Origin: Methylotuvimicrobium sp. KM2
GTDB taxonomy: Bacteria > Pseudomonadota > Gammaproteobacteria > Methylococcales > Methylomonadaceae
Assembly: GCF_038051925.1 (NCBI RefSeq)
Contig: NZ_CP150634.1
Span: 3,790,300 to 3,854,299 of the forward strand
Reading direction: 5' to 3'
DNA: 64,000 nucleotides
Shown: positions 28,889 to 37,570 of the stretch, piece after piece
Layout: the number at the start of each line of letters is the position of its first letter
How positions within the stretch are numbered: the stretch's first letter is position 1
Made by a program: the position numbers and the translations under genes
The notes under the pieces: generated by a model
Databases searched by the model: none
Seen by the model: the letters and a program-made list of their open reading frames with translations, nothing else
Told to the model about the DNA's origin: nothing

Positions 28889-29094
28889 TCAAAGACTTAG
28901 ATGCTTAAGTTGGCGCTTATGCCCGCCTAGGTCCCGTTAGGCCGCGCCGAGCACTGGCGATTTTGAACAGCTTTAGCTGGCCCGCAGAGCGAAACCCAGG
29001 GATGGGTTTCGTAGCAGTATCGCGGTTGTCGGTCCGCGAACAGACTCCATATAAGCGTCGCGATAGCGACACAAAACCTACTTCGGATTTCAGC
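28889..29094. other. Non-coding segment between transposase and intron remnant
   Basis: About 200 bp with small hairpins, for example GAAACCCA / TGGGTTTC at 29000-29020. No intron domain V sequence, inverted repeat end or coding frame is evident here, so the 3' part of the neighbouring intron appears to be lost. Confidence 0.4.
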
Positions 29095-29334
29095 TTATAC
29101 GTAATCAGGATCCCTTTTGCAACGGCTTAGCTCTTCGTCCAAACGAGCTTCAAAGTCGGCTATCATGACCCCATCAATGCCGGATTTGCCTTTGTTCTTC
29201 TTCACCTGCTCAAATCCCGCACTCAAATACAACGTTGAGAACAGTTGATCGAAGAGTCTTGGTTCCTCAATCAATCGGCCATGTTCGTCGTTGATTTCAC
29301 TTTTTTTCTCTCTCTTGCAATGGCCTTTCTTCAA
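29095..29334 (-). pseudogene. N-terminal fragment of group II intron reverse transcriptase
   Basis: 79 codons on the minus strand, starting MKKGHCKREKKSEINDEHG and containing FEQVKKNKGKSGIDGVMIAD, the N-terminal (RT0-like) region of LtrA-type reverse transcriptase/maturases. The frame stops after CKRDPDYV, so the palm, the YADD motif, the maturase domain and the endonuclease are all missing. It cannot be functional. Confidence 0.85.
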
Positions 29335-29999
29335 TCTCGCGCAATCGATTTGTTCACTGTTTACGACGCGAAGAGTCGATTGCTCCTGTCAGGCTGATCT
29401 CAGACCCTCAGTTTATAATCAACGGCCATGGCCACTTTCGTGTTCCACCCTTCACCTCCAACTTTCTGTCACTGGTTCGATGTTTTTCCCTCAGCTATGA
29501 CACCATAACTTCATCGGCATCGAACTTTACGATTACTACGGCTGCATCTGCAGCCCCTCGGTTCATCACATCAGCATTACTGCTGTGCTTAGGGCTTAAG
29601 GTGTCGCAGTTACAACGACCCGAAGCCGACGGCCCTTCACTGGGTAAGATAGTCAACTTTATATCGGTGCACCTACCTTCAATACACCAGCAAGTTACGG
29701 TGAGAATATCGGGCTTCGGTGGGCGCGGGCGCCTCATCCTCTTGCTGCCGCCTTACGAAGGTTCACTCTCGTTTAGGTGGCTGGTTCGGCTAGAGCTTCT
29801 TTGACCGCCAAGGATGGTGGGAATGCAGATATTGCAGGGGCAAATATCTGTCAGATTCCGCATTGGCTCCCGATAACCGTGCTTCCCCGTTGGGTAGCTA
29901 CCGGGAGTTTCTTTGGACACCCTTGCTTTCGCCTACATCTCCCTTCTCACAGGGCAAAGGCTAGACTTTCACCAGCTAGCAGACTACTATGCCAGTCAC
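29095..29999 (-). mobile_element. Group II intron remnant, 5' portion
   Basis: Reading the minus strand from about 29999: GTGACTGGCATAGTAG, then GTGAAAGTCTAGCC and GGGAAGCACGGTTATCGGG, leading to a truncated maturase frame. This is the usual order of ribozyme domains I-III ahead of the intron-encoded protein. The 3' part with domains V and VI is absent. An F hairpin module (29803-29852) lies inside the RNA part, either a later insertion or a natural loop. The 5' boundary is approximate. Confidence 0.65.
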
Positions 30000-30028
30000 G
30001 CCGCTACGTTCCATCCGAGCTACGCTGC

Positions 30029-30049
30029 TTTCACCTTTCACCTTTCACC
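30029..30049. repeat. Heptanucleotide array at globin gene end
   Basis: Three units of TTTCACC. The TGA stop of the globin gene (minus strand, 30040-30038) is inside the second unit, so the last codons of the gene are written in the repeat. Confidence 0.8.
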
Positions 30050-30439
30050 TTCAACATTAATCATATGCGTAGCCAACTGCTGAAGCGCCTCGCTTAAGTT
30101 AGCTCTGAGCCGAGCATCCATCGGCAGTTCGCCCAAGGCTTTGTTCATACACATCATCCATTGATCGCGTTCCGAATCGCCGATCGCAAACGGAAAATGC
30201 CGGGCGCGCAGTCTTGGGTGTCCGTATTCGCGAATGAACAAATCGGGCCCGCCAAGCCAACCGGACAAAAACTTGAATAGTTTGTCGCGCGCACCCGACA
30301 AGTCCAGTTGATGCATCGCGCGAATACCTTCGGCCTCGGGTAAGGTATCCATAAAAAAATAAAATCGGTCGACCAAGCTCAACAAGGCTTTTTCTCCGCC
30401 GATCAACTCATAAGGCGTTAATCCGGTAGGTTCTGACAT
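30038..30439 (-). CDS. Group II truncated haemoglobin
   Basis: A 133-aa 2/2 globin (TrHb2, YjbI/GlbO type), haem-binding and cytosolic, used for oxygen or NO chemistry. Seen: TPYELIGGEKALLSLVDRFY at the N-terminus, a proximal region REYGHPRLRARHFPFAIG with the proximal histidine, and the GERDQW-like SERDQWMMCMNKAL typical of the family. Full length, ATG at 30439. The last residues VEGER are encoded by the heptamer array, so the natural C-terminus may have been altered. It stands alone and its partner reductase is unknown. Confidence 0.9.
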   Translation of the reverse strand: MSEPTGLTPYELIGGEKALLSLVDRFYFFMDTLPEAEGIRAMHQLDLSGARDKLFKFLSGWLGGPDLFIREYGHPRLRARHFPFAIGDSERDQWMMCMNKALGELPMDARLRANLSEALQQLATHMINVEGER

Positions 30440-30540
30440 GGAATAGAAGGTTTAATGGAAAATATCGTATTTTACTGTAATTCAGCATTTTAAAAAGGTT
30501 AATCCATTGGCCGTCAATACTACACCAATTTCAAAACATA

Positions 30541-30712
30541 AGGGTAGGCTGTGCATACCACGGTAGTACCACCAGTAGTTTAACTTGTCTTGATGTGTTG
30601 CCTTTTGCCGACATTAGGCACGCGTAGTGTTCCCTACAATTTACATTAACCTGTTAAGCGCTTCCGGTAGTAGTAGATGTTTTCAGCTCGTACCGAATAC
30701 ATAGCTTTTAAT
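30541..30712. repeat. Family C element, copy 1
   Basis: Begins AGGGTAGGCTGTGCATACCA and, after CCGACATTAGGCACGC, ends its inner half with TAGTGTTCCCTACA, so its core ends are inverted. A shared tail (CTTCCGGTAGT ... AATACATAGC) follows. Copies 2 and 3 lie near cheB. It fills much of the 30440-30823 gap upstream of the YccA-like gene. Confidence 0.7.
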
Positions 30713-30823
30713 GACCCGCCTACACATTTCGCTGCAAATGACTTACAAACTCAATGAAACTCTTGTACTATTGGCTGGTCTGTATTATCCGTAAGTTATT
30801 AATTGACATAGGAGTCATTAAAC

Positions 30824-31492
30824 ATGAGATTGAATACCGCAGTTTCACGCCCGGAAGCAAGCATTCTGGCGACCAATAAAATGCTGAAAAACACTTATAT
30901 GCTGTTGTCGATGACCTTATTGTTCAGCGCGCTGACAGCGGGTCTGGCAATGACGCTGAACCTGCCTCACCCGGGCATGATCGTCTCGATGATCGGCTAT
31001 TTCGGTTTGCTGTTTCTGACGACCAAATTCAGTAACAGCAGTCTTGGCCTAGTCTTTGTATTCGCATTGACCGGTTTCATGGGACTGACCTTGGGACCTA
31101 TTTTAAGCATGTATATCAATGCGTTCAGCAACGGTCATGAATTAATTCTGACGGCACTAGGCGGCACCGGCGTAATTTTTCTAGGGCTTTCCGCATACGC
31201 GCTGACGACCCGCAAGGATTTCAGCTTCATGGGGGGATTCTTGATGGTCGGCATTCTGGTTGCTTTTTTGGCCGGAATCGGCGCGGTCGTATTTTCTATG
31301 CCGGCACTGTCCTTGGCAGTATCCGCGATGTTCATTCTGCTGATGTCGGGCATGATTTTGTTCCAAACCAGCGCCATCGTTAACGGCGGCGAAAGCAATT
31401 ACATTCTGGCGACGGTCTCGTTGTATGTGTCTATTTACAACTTGTTCCTGAGCTTGTTGCAATTGCTTGGCGTCTTCGGCGGCGATGATTGA
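30824..31492 (+). CDS. YccA-like Bax inhibitor-1 family membrane protein
   Basis: 222 aa, seven predicted TM helices, inner membrane. In E. coli the relative YccA restrains the FtsH protease. Seen: NTYMLLSMTLLFSALTAGLAM in the first TM, then regularly spaced hydrophobic helices and a C-terminal SLYVSIYNLFLSLLQLLGVF, typical of the BI-1/TMBIM family. ATG 30824 follows a GGAG ribosome site. Its stop overlaps the start of the lipoprotein gene by 8 bp, and a strong terminator stem begins 20 bp after it. Confidence 0.88.
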   Translation: MRLNTAVSRPEASILATNKMLKNTYMLLSMTLLFSALTAGLAMTLNLPHPGMIVSMIGYFGLLFLTTKFSNSSLGLVFVFALTGFMGLTLGPILSMYINAFSNGHELILTALGGTGVIFLGLSAYALTTRKDFSFMGGFLMVGILVAFLAGIGAVVFSMPALSLAVSAMFILLMSGMILFQTSAIVNGGESNYILATVSLYVSIYNLFLSLLQLLGVFGGDD

Positions 31493-32081
31493 TCGAAACA
31501 CACTGCGCGCCAAAAGCCCGGTATACGCCGGGCTTTTGTTTATTGTATTCGCATTGAGCGGCTGCGAAAGCGCAAAAACCCCCGACCAAGTCACCCGCTC
31601 TTTCTGGACGGCTCTAATCGATAACGACTTAGCTACCGCCGAAAGCTACGTAACCGATGACAGCATTGCTTTGCTTGCTGCACCCCCTCATGATTTTTCA
31701 AACATCACCTCGCTCGAAACCGGCAAAGTGATCATCGACGGCAATATTGCCTCCGTCGAAACGATCCTTAACTCCGAAGATTCAAGCCTTAGTCCTCGAC
31801 CGTTTGAAACGGCGCTGGTCATCGAAAACGAATTATGGCGAATCGACTACCGCCGAACCAAGCAAAACATGGCAGGAACCGTATTCGACGGTTTTTTCAA
31901 AAGCCTGCAAAACCTCGGCGAAAAATTTCAAAACCAATTCGAAAAACAACTGCCCTTGCTTGAAAAAGAGATCGAATCGTTCGGCGAGCAATTGGAAAAA
32001 CAACTGGAAGAATTTGGCCGCCAACTAGAAAAAAAGTTTCCTTCGAAACAACCTGCTGAACCGCAACCCGATACGATTTAA
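31485..32081 (+). CDS. Predicted lipoprotein with coiled-coil tail
   Basis: 198 aa from ATG 31485 (a TTG 18 bases upstream is in frame but deep inside the preceding gene). The signal peptide ends in a lipobox, LFIVFALSGC, so Cys32 is the predicted lipidated residue near S/G. The next region (about 40-125) looks like a small NTF2/DUF4878-type fold: PDQVTRSFWTALIDNDLATA and ENELWRIDYRR. The last 70 residues are charged heptads predicted to form a coiled coil (LEKEIESFGEQLEKQLEEFG). Function unknown; perhaps an envelope stress or periplasmic adaptor. It overlaps the YccA-like gene, so the two are probably coupled. Confidence 0.75.
   Translation: MIDRNTLRAKSPVYAGLLFIVFALSGCESAKTPDQVTRSFWTALIDNDLATAESYVTDDSIALLAAPPHDFSNITSLETGKVIIDGNIASVETILNSEDSSLSPRPFETALVIENELWRIDYRRTKQNMAGTVFDGFFKSLQNLGEKFQNQFEKQLPLLEKEIESFGEQLEKQLEEFGRQLEKKFPSKQPAEPQPDTI
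31512..31537 (+). terminator. Intrinsic terminator inside the lipoprotein signal-peptide codons
   Basis: AAAAGCCCGG, a TATAC loop-centre and CCGGGCTTTT form a perfect stem with a T-run, placed 20 bp after the YccA-like stop but within the next reading frame (it encodes KSPVYAGLLF). It may act as an attenuator of the lipoprotein gene. Confidence 0.7.
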
Positions 32082-32097
32082 CAAAAATAACAGTTAT

Positions 32098-32273
32098 CCT
32101 AGAAAAAGCATTTCACCATGAAGATCATGAAGAATAGGAAGTTAATTCAATAGCTTATTAAGCGTTTGTATAGAACTTTCGCTCACCAAAAAGGTTAGCG
32201 AGAAGGATTTGGTAAGTTCATGGAATCCTTCATGAACTTCATGTGCTTCATGGTTAAACTGCCGAATTCAGGG
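32098..32273 (-). repeat. Family D repeat, copy 1
   Basis: About 176 bp. By eye it differs at only three positions from the reverse complement of 63565-63739. It contains the hairpin TCGCTAACC TTTTT GGTTAGCGA-like stem and several CTTCATGA steps. Family A sequence starts immediately after it. Confidence 0.88.
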
Positions 32274-32274
32274 T

Positions 32275-32569
32275 TATACCTTTCGCACCTCAAATTTCGG
32301 CAGTGCTTGAGGATGCGCCGGGCTGTGCGACCCCTCACCTAGCGTTAGGTGAGGGGCCGGAATGGAGCGGGCATAGAGCCTACAGGGACGTATTGACGGC
32401 GTCCTTTGAGGAGCATCCCGGCGCCGAATTTTGATCTACGATAGGTATCACACCCTAAAATCCCGTTCGCCCTTAGCTTTGTCGAAGGCTTTGACAGCAT
32501 GAATGCTGCCATAGAGTCTACAAGGACGTATTCGCCCGGCGCCAAAATTTAACTCGCAAAGGGTATAAT
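32275..32569. repeat. Family A element plus a degenerate second half, upstream of pth
   Basis: 32275-32449 has ends ATACC..TCGCACCTCAAATTTCGG and CCGAATTTTGATCTACG, with a CCTCACCTAGCGTTAGGTGAGG palindrome inside. A second, decayed half (about 32480-32569) ends GGCGCCAAAATTTAAC..GGGTATAAT. The TATAAT at 32564-32569 is 52 bp before the pth start and could serve as its -10 box. Confidence 0.65.
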
Positions 32570-32620
32570 AGCGCCTCACAAAAAACAGCATTTCCATTTT
32601 TCTCACAACTTATTTTTATA

Positions 32621-33202
32621 ATGACAGGAATCAAACTTTTTGTCGGCCTTGGCAACCCCGGCAAGCAATACGAAGATACGCGACATAATGCCGGTTTTTG
32701 GTGGATTGACCATATCGGAAGACTCAATAATACTCGAATGAACGCCGAAGCCAAGTTTTTCGGAAACGCCGGCAAACTAAACACTTCGGGCCATGAGGCA
32801 TGGCTTTTGAAACCCTCAACATTTATGAATCTCAGCGGCCGTTCGGTTAGCGCGCTGGCTAAATTTTACAAAATCCCTCCCGAAGCGATCCTAGTCATTC
32901 ATGACGAACTTGATCTTCCTCCGGGCACTTGCAAGTTGAAAAAAGGCGGCGGTCACGGCGGTCATAACGGCCTGAAAGATATCAATGCGCAATTAGGCAG
33001 CAATGAATACTGGCGCTTAAGACTCGGCATAGGTCATCCAGGCGATAGAAATGCCGTTGTCAATTACGTGCTACACACACCCTCAAAAAACGAACTGCAA
33101 GTTATCGAGCAATCGATAGACGAAAGCGCTTCAGTCTTATCATTATTGCTTCAAGGTCAATTCGATCAAGCCATGCAAACGCTACATAGCAAGTCTGCAT
33201 AA
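32621..33202 (+). CDS. pth: Peptidyl-tRNA hydrolase
   Basis: Releases tRNA from stalled peptidyl-tRNA. 193 aa, full length. The N-terminus reads IKLFVGLGNPGKQYEDTRHN, with the catalytic histidine in TRHNAGF; then KPSTFMNLSGRSV, VIHDELDLPPGTCKLKKGGGHGGHNGL and the C-terminal YVLHTPSKNE. ATG 32621 matches the family start. It is often with ychF and rplY, but here it stands alone between repeat elements, and its promoter may lie in the repeat just upstream. Confidence 0.96.
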   Translation: MTGIKLFVGLGNPGKQYEDTRHNAGFWWIDHIGRLNNTRMNAEAKFFGNAGKLNTSGHEAWLLKPSTFMNLSGRSVSALAKFYKIPPEAILVIHDELDLPPGTCKLKKGGGHGGHNGLKDINAQLGSNEYWRLRLGIGHPGDRNAVVNYVLHTPSKNELQVIEQSIDESASVLSLLLQGQFDQAMQTLHSKSA

Positions 33203-33224
33203 TCCAAAAATCATAGGGTCGCCA

Positions 33225-33246
33225 TTATACCTTTCGCACTTCAGAC
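33225..33246. repeat. Solitary family A end
   Basis: TTATACC then TTTCGCACTTCAGACTAA matches one family A end but no partner end is seen before the next gene. The remaining bases to 33426 are AT-rich without other features. Confidence 0.5.
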
Positions 33247-33426
33247 TAATACGTTTACCCTAAGCATATCTATACCTAACGCCGAAATTAAAGTTCGATA
33301 GAGATAGATATCATATCGTCAAGATTTCAAGCTAACCTGCGCAAAAAATAAAAACACTGGCTTCAGACTTGACAAAATTTCCTTATTAGAGAAACTAAAG
33401 CAGTTTTTTAAAATTAGAGCACCCCC

Positions 33427-34683
33427 TTGAACGATATTCCCCTTAGTATACTTTTCGGCACACTGGCAATTCTTCTTTTACTCTCTGCGTTTTTTTCCGG
33501 ATCGGAAACAGCCTTAATGACAATCAACCGTTATCGGCTGAAACATTTGGTAAAAAAACGCCATCGCGGAGCAACTAAAGCTCACAAACTTCTCAAGCGT
33601 CCCGACCGCCTGATCGGGCTTATATTATTAGGTAACAATTTCGTTAACGTCCTAGCTTCCTCTATCGTTACCGTCATTTCCATTCGCTTGGGCGGTGAAT
33701 CGGCCATTGCGATAGGCGCCGGGGCACTAACCCTGACCATCCTAATCTTTGCTGAAGTCACGCCAAAGACTTTGGCCGCGATTAGGCCTGAGTCGTTGGC
33801 CTTTATATCCGCGTGGATTTATGTACCGTTATTAAAAATATTTTATCCGATCGTTTGGGTCGTCAATCTTATCTGCAACTTATTACTTAGGATATTCGGC
33901 ATTCATGTCTCAATAAACAGACAAGAAACCATTAATAAAGAAGAACTTAGGAGCATAGTATCGGAAGCCGATAGCTTAATGCCTACCCGTTACCACAACA
34001 TGATGCTGAGTATTTTGAACCTGGAGTCCGCTACGATCGAAGACGTTATGACGCCGCGCAATGAAATCATCGGCATCGACTTAGAAGACCCTATTGAAAC
34101 GATAATCGAGGTTCTTCAAAATAGCAAACATACTCGCCTACCCGTCTATAAAAAAAGCATCGATAGAGTACTCGGCTTTTTGCATTTACGAACGGCTCTG
34201 TCGTTCACCCAGCAGCCTGAATTCGACAAGCAACATATTACCAAAAACCTTATCAAGCCTTATTTCATTCCTGAAAACACGCCTCTACACACGCAAATGC
34301 AATATTTCAAGAACGAAAGGATCCGTATGGGACTGGTTGTAGATGAGTACGGCGATGTTTTAGGGCTAGTTACACTAGAAGATTTATTGCAAGAAATCGT
34401 GGGCGAATTGGTCAACGAGGACTTGGGTGTATTCAAGCAATCCGACGGTAGTTACCTGGTCGATGCCAGCTTGACCGTACGGGAATTAAACCGCATCGCC
34501 AACTGGGAGCTCCCTACCGAAGGCCCTAAAACAATCAACGGATTGATTATCGAGTTCATGGAAACCATCCCGGAACCGGGAACCAGCTTAAAATTGCACG
34601 GTTATCCGGTGGAAATCATCAAACGTAACAAAAACTCAGTCACACAAGTCAAATTTCTTCCGTTCAAGACAGGTCATCATTAA
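33427..34683 (+). CDS. CorB/YfjD-like CNNM membrane protein with CBS pair
   Basis: 418 aa. N-terminal DUF21 region with about four TM helices (SILFGTLAILLLLSAFFSG, SGSETALMTINRYRLKHL, ILIFAEVTPKTLAAI), two CBS domains (about 205-330: TIEDVMTPRNEIIGID, GLVVDEYGDVLGLVTLEDLL) and a CorC_HlyC domain (about 345-410). Resembles E. coli YfjD/CorB, associated with Mg2+/Co2+ transport. It starts at TTG 33427 with a poor ribosome site, so initiation is uncertain. It is followed after 71 bp by the FHA gene. Confidence 0.88.
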   Translation: MNDIPLSILFGTLAILLLLSAFFSGSETALMTINRYRLKHLVKKRHRGATKAHKLLKRPDRLIGLILLGNNFVNVLASSIVTVISIRLGGESAIAIGAGALTLTILIFAEVTPKTLAAIRPESLAFISAWIYVPLLKIFYPIVWVVNLICNLLLRIFGIHVSINRQETINKEELRSIVSEADSLMPTRYHNMMLSILNLESATIEDVMTPRNEIIGIDLEDPIETIIEVLQNSKHTRLPVYKKSIDRVLGFLHLRTALSFTQQPEFDKQHITKNLIKPYFIPENTPLHTQMQYFKNERIRMGLVVDEYGDVLGLVTLEDLLQEIVGELVNEDLGVFKQSDGSYLVDASLTVRELNRIANWELPTEGPKTINGLIIEFMETIPEPGTSLKLHGYPVEIIKRNKNSVTQVKFLPFKTGHH

Positions 34684-34754
34684 CACTATTTTTTGGGCAA
34701 CAGAATTAATACGGTCTATACTTTATGTCTGATAGTTAAGTACTCGCGGATACC

Positions 34755-35390
34755 ATGGCAAAATTCACCGTTTTTTTCAAAGATAAAGCGATCGATTCGG
34801 TATTGTTTGAATCTGGCGTTATGCATATCGGTCGCGACGAAAGCAATGATCTGACACTCAACAGCTTGGCGGTAGCTCCGGCACATGCTGCCGCGATCAT
34901 TAAGCAAAACGGTTGCCTAATCAAACAACTCAACGATGACTTTCCATTGATCGTCAATGGCGAAAAGCTTAAAGAATCCCTTCTTAATAATAACGACCGC
35001 ATTACCCTTGGAAAATATTCACTGATATTCAATACCACAGAGTCGGTGGCTGAAATACCCAAGCACGAAAGCCCCGAGGTTAGCATGCTCAATCAAGAGA
35101 TAGAGCACAACCTGAACTTACCCGAAGCCAACCTTCAGGTCATGGACGGACAGCATATCGGAAGAATTCTACCCATGAAAAAAGCCATGACTCGGCTAGG
35201 ACGAAGCGGCGGAGGAATTGCTGTTATCGCCCGACGAAAAGAAGGTTACTTCATTTCTTCGCTGGAAAACAATTCGACCATGACGATCAACAACCAGCCC
35301 TTGGGCGATAAAACCGTAAAACTGAATAACAACGACTTGATTGTCATCGACAATACCACCCTACAGTTTTTTCAAAATCCAAATAAATGA
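34755..35390 (+). CDS. Tandem FHA-domain protein
   Basis: 211 aa with two forkhead-associated domains, which bind phosphothreonine peptides. First FHA (about 5-95): VMHIGRDESNDLTLNSLAVA then HAAAIIKQNGCLIKQL. Second FHA (about 115-205): HIGRILPMKKAMTRLGRSGG then YFISSLENNSTMTINNQPL. The second lacks the usual SxxH pair, so phosphopeptide binding there is doubtful. There is no signal peptide. Its stop overlaps the start of the PilZ gene (ATGA), so the two proteins are made together, suggesting a small regulator pair. The responding kinase is not in the window. Confidence 0.8.
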   Translation: MAKFTVFFKDKAIDSVLFESGVMHIGRDESNDLTLNSLAVAPAHAAAIIKQNGCLIKQLNDDFPLIVNGEKLKESLLNNNDRITLGKYSLIFNTTESVAEIPKHESPEVSMLNQEIEHNLNLPEANLQVMDGQHIGRILPMKKAMTRLGRSGGGIAVIARRKEGYFISSLENNSTMTINNQPLGDKTVKLNNNDLIVIDNTTLQFFQNPNK

Positions 35391-35764
35391 AGCCCACCTC
35401 TCCCACCGACAAACGCCGTTATCATCGTATTTTTTACGATACCCCTGCACAATTGAGCTGCGAAGAAATAAACCGGCCATGCAGACTGGTCGACCTTTCA
35501 TTGAAGGGCTGCCTGCTTCGCTTCGATGGCCCTTGGCAAGGCGACTTGGAAAAGATTTATATGCTCACATTCAGTCTTTCCGAGGACTACACCATTGCAA
35601 TGGCGCTAAGCATATCGCATATCGTCGATGACACCGCCGGATTTAAATGTGAACACATCGACATCGACAGCATCACACACCTGAGACGCCTGGTTGAATT
35701 GAATCTTGGCGATAGTGAATTATTGGAACGAGACTTACTTGCGCTGAGCGAGCTTGAACTTTGA
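35387..35764 (+). CDS. PilZ-domain protein (c-di-GMP binding)
   Basis: 125 aa. The PilZ signature is well formed: RRYHR at the N-terminus (RxxxR type) and DLSLKGCLL (D-x-S-x-x-G), so cyclic di-GMP binding is likely. A leucine-rich C-terminal tail (LLERDLLALSEL) may bind a partner. The ATG overlaps the FHA gene stop. It converges with radA. This is the better-conserved of two PilZ proteins in the window. Confidence 0.85.
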   Translation: MKPTSPTDKRRYHRIFYDTPAQLSCEEINRPCRLVDLSLKGCLLRFDGPWQGDLEKIYMLTFSLSEDYTIAMALSISHIVDDTAGFKCEHIDIDSITHLRRLVELNLGDSELLERDLLALSELEL

Positions 35765-35800
35765 GCAACCTCCAGGCTATAACCGCGTGGAACAAGGCCG

Positions 35801-37183
35801 TTAGCACTCAACCTCGCCCAATACATCCAATGCCTCGGCCAAATTAGCAACCGGGTAAATCCTTAACCCTTCAACAGCTTTTTTAGGAGCATTGCTCTTT
35901 GGTATCACCGCCTTCTTAAAGCCGTGCTTGGCCGCATCGTTGATTCGCGCTAAACCGTTCGCAACCGGTCTAATTTCGCCATTCAAACCCAGTTCTCCGA
36001 AAAAAAACGTATCATGCGGAATGATTTTATCTTTCAAGCTGGATACGATCCCGACCACAATCGCCAAATCGGAACTGGTTTCGGTAACCTTGATGCCGCC
36101 GACCACATTCGCATAAATTTCATCATTGGCGGTAAATATTCCGCCGTGTCTCGATAATATCGCCAGCAACATCGCCAATCGGTTCTGATCGAAGCCTACT
36201 GCCAAGCGCCGGGGATTACCGTATTGACACTCGGTGACCAATGCTTGAATTTCAACTAACAATGGCCGGGTACCTTCCCACAGTACTGTCACAACACTAC
36301 CCGAGGACGGCTTTTCTGCCCGGTTTAGAAACATCGCGGAAGGATTTTTAACCTCTTTGAGACCGGTACTGTCCATCGCAAAAAAACCCAATTCGCCGAC
36401 GCTACCGAAACGATTCTTATCGGCTCTAAGCACCCTGAACCGAGCATCGTTAGTCGACGACAACACCACTTGGGTATCGACAATATGACTGAGCGTCATT
36501 GGCCCCGCCAACGACTGATCCTTGGTGACATGACCAACCAAAAACACCGAGACATCATGCCGCTTGGCATATTGAGTCAGGTAACTTGCCGACTCCCTAA
36601 CTTGAGATACCGACCCCGGTGCCGAGTCGGTATCTTGGGTATACATGACCTGTATCGAATCGACCACTAAAACCTGCGGATTGATGTCGTCCAACACATC
36701 GCACACGTTCTGCACCGAAGTTTCCGCAAGCATGTTGATCCGCTCACCTGACACATTCAGTCGGTGAGCCCGTTCGGCGATTTGCTGCAAAGACTCTTCG
36801 CCTGAAACATAGAGCACATCGATCCCGCGTCGGGCCATGTCGGCAATCGCCTGGAGCAATATGGTACTCTTTCCAGCCCCCGGCGCGCCGCCGATTAGCG
36901 TAACGCTGCCTCTGACAACACCGCCTCCCAAAACTCGATCGAACTCGGAAATGCCGGTCGACAGTCGCTCCGCCTGAGCCAAATCAACATCGGACAATGC
37001 TTGCACGGACGACCTAACCCCGGAATAACCGTCCGTTCTTTTATTCCGCTCGGATTTTCCCGCACCTAGCCTCACTTCCTTAATTGAATTCCATGCTCCA
37101 CAGGCAGTGCATTGCCCGTTCCAACGAGGGTAATCGGCACCGCATTCCTCGCAGACGAAGGCTGTTTTAGTTTTTTTACTCAT
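35801..37183 (-). CDS. radA: DNA repair protein RadA (Sms)
   Basis: A RecA-like ATPase that promotes branch migration in recombinational repair. 460 aa, family length. N-terminal zinc finger CEECGADYPRWNGQCTAC, Walker A GGAPGAGKST, the RadA-specific KNRFG (DKNRFGSVGELGFF) and a Lon-like C-terminal domain (FFGELGLNGEIRPVANGLAR). ATG 37183. It converges with the PilZ gene; upstream is an E repeat. Confidence 0.96.
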   Translation of the reverse strand: MSKKTKTAFVCEECGADYPRWNGQCTACGAWNSIKEVRLGAGKSERNKRTDGYSGVRSSVQALSDVDLAQAERLSTGISEFDRVLGGGVVRGSVTLIGGAPGAGKSTILLQAIADMARRGIDVLYVSGEESLQQIAERAHRLNVSGERINMLAETSVQNVCDVLDDINPQVLVVDSIQVMYTQDTDSAPGSVSQVRESASYLTQYAKRHDVSVFLVGHVTKDQSLAGPMTLSHIVDTQVVLSSTNDARFRVLRADKNRFGSVGELGFFAMDSTGLKEVKNPSAMFLNRAEKPSSGSVVTVLWEGTRPLLVEIQALVTECQYGNPRRLAVGFDQNRLAMLLAILSRHGGIFTANDEIYANVVGGIKVTETSSDLAIVVGIVSSLKDKIIPHDTFFFGELGLNGEIRPVANGLARINDAAKHGFKKAVIPKSNAPKKAVEGLRIYPVANLAEALDVLGEVEC

Positions 37184-37236
37184 ATGGGATGAAAAATTAC
37201 TCCCTTTATACTCAAAAAATGGCTAACTTTATGAAG

Positions 37237-37510
37237 GTATGGGGTGTGGCTAGCGAGGATGTCGGCAGCAGGGCAGATTTTTGCTCCATGCAAAATCTGC
37301 ATTCACGCCATCCCTGGCGTTCGATTGCTGCCGTCAAGCCCCCATGGATGGGTTTACCCAGCACCTAAATTCCATAGCCCATTGGCTATGTTTAATGTCA
37401 TGGCTAATTTAGGTGCTGGATGAATTCCATAGTCCATTGGCTATGGGCAACTATCTGAGATAATTTAGGTGCTGGGTGAACGGCGGTCCTCGATAGACAC
37501 ATCCCATACC
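37237..37510. repeat. Family E composite with nested F and B modules
   Basis: Ends are inverted over about 25 bp: GGTATGGGGTGTGGCTAGCG on the left and CTCGATAGACACATCCCATACC-type on the right. Inside are an F hairpin (37273-37310) and CAGCACCTAAAT / ATTTAGGTGCTG B modules. It lies between the response regulator gene and radA, where a sensor kinase gene would often be. Confidence 0.7.
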
Positions 37511-37570
37511 TTTTATTCTTAGACGGTTTTTCGATCAAAAGGGAGTATGCAAGCAATAGCCTGCTTATCC

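Noticed and set aside
27458..29094. Terminal inverted repeats of the IS4 element
   Set aside because: I compared both flanks of the transposase gene and found no convincing matching pair.
29495..29737. An 80-codon minus-strand frame
   Set aside because: It lies within the RNA part of the group II intron remnant and has no protein-like features.
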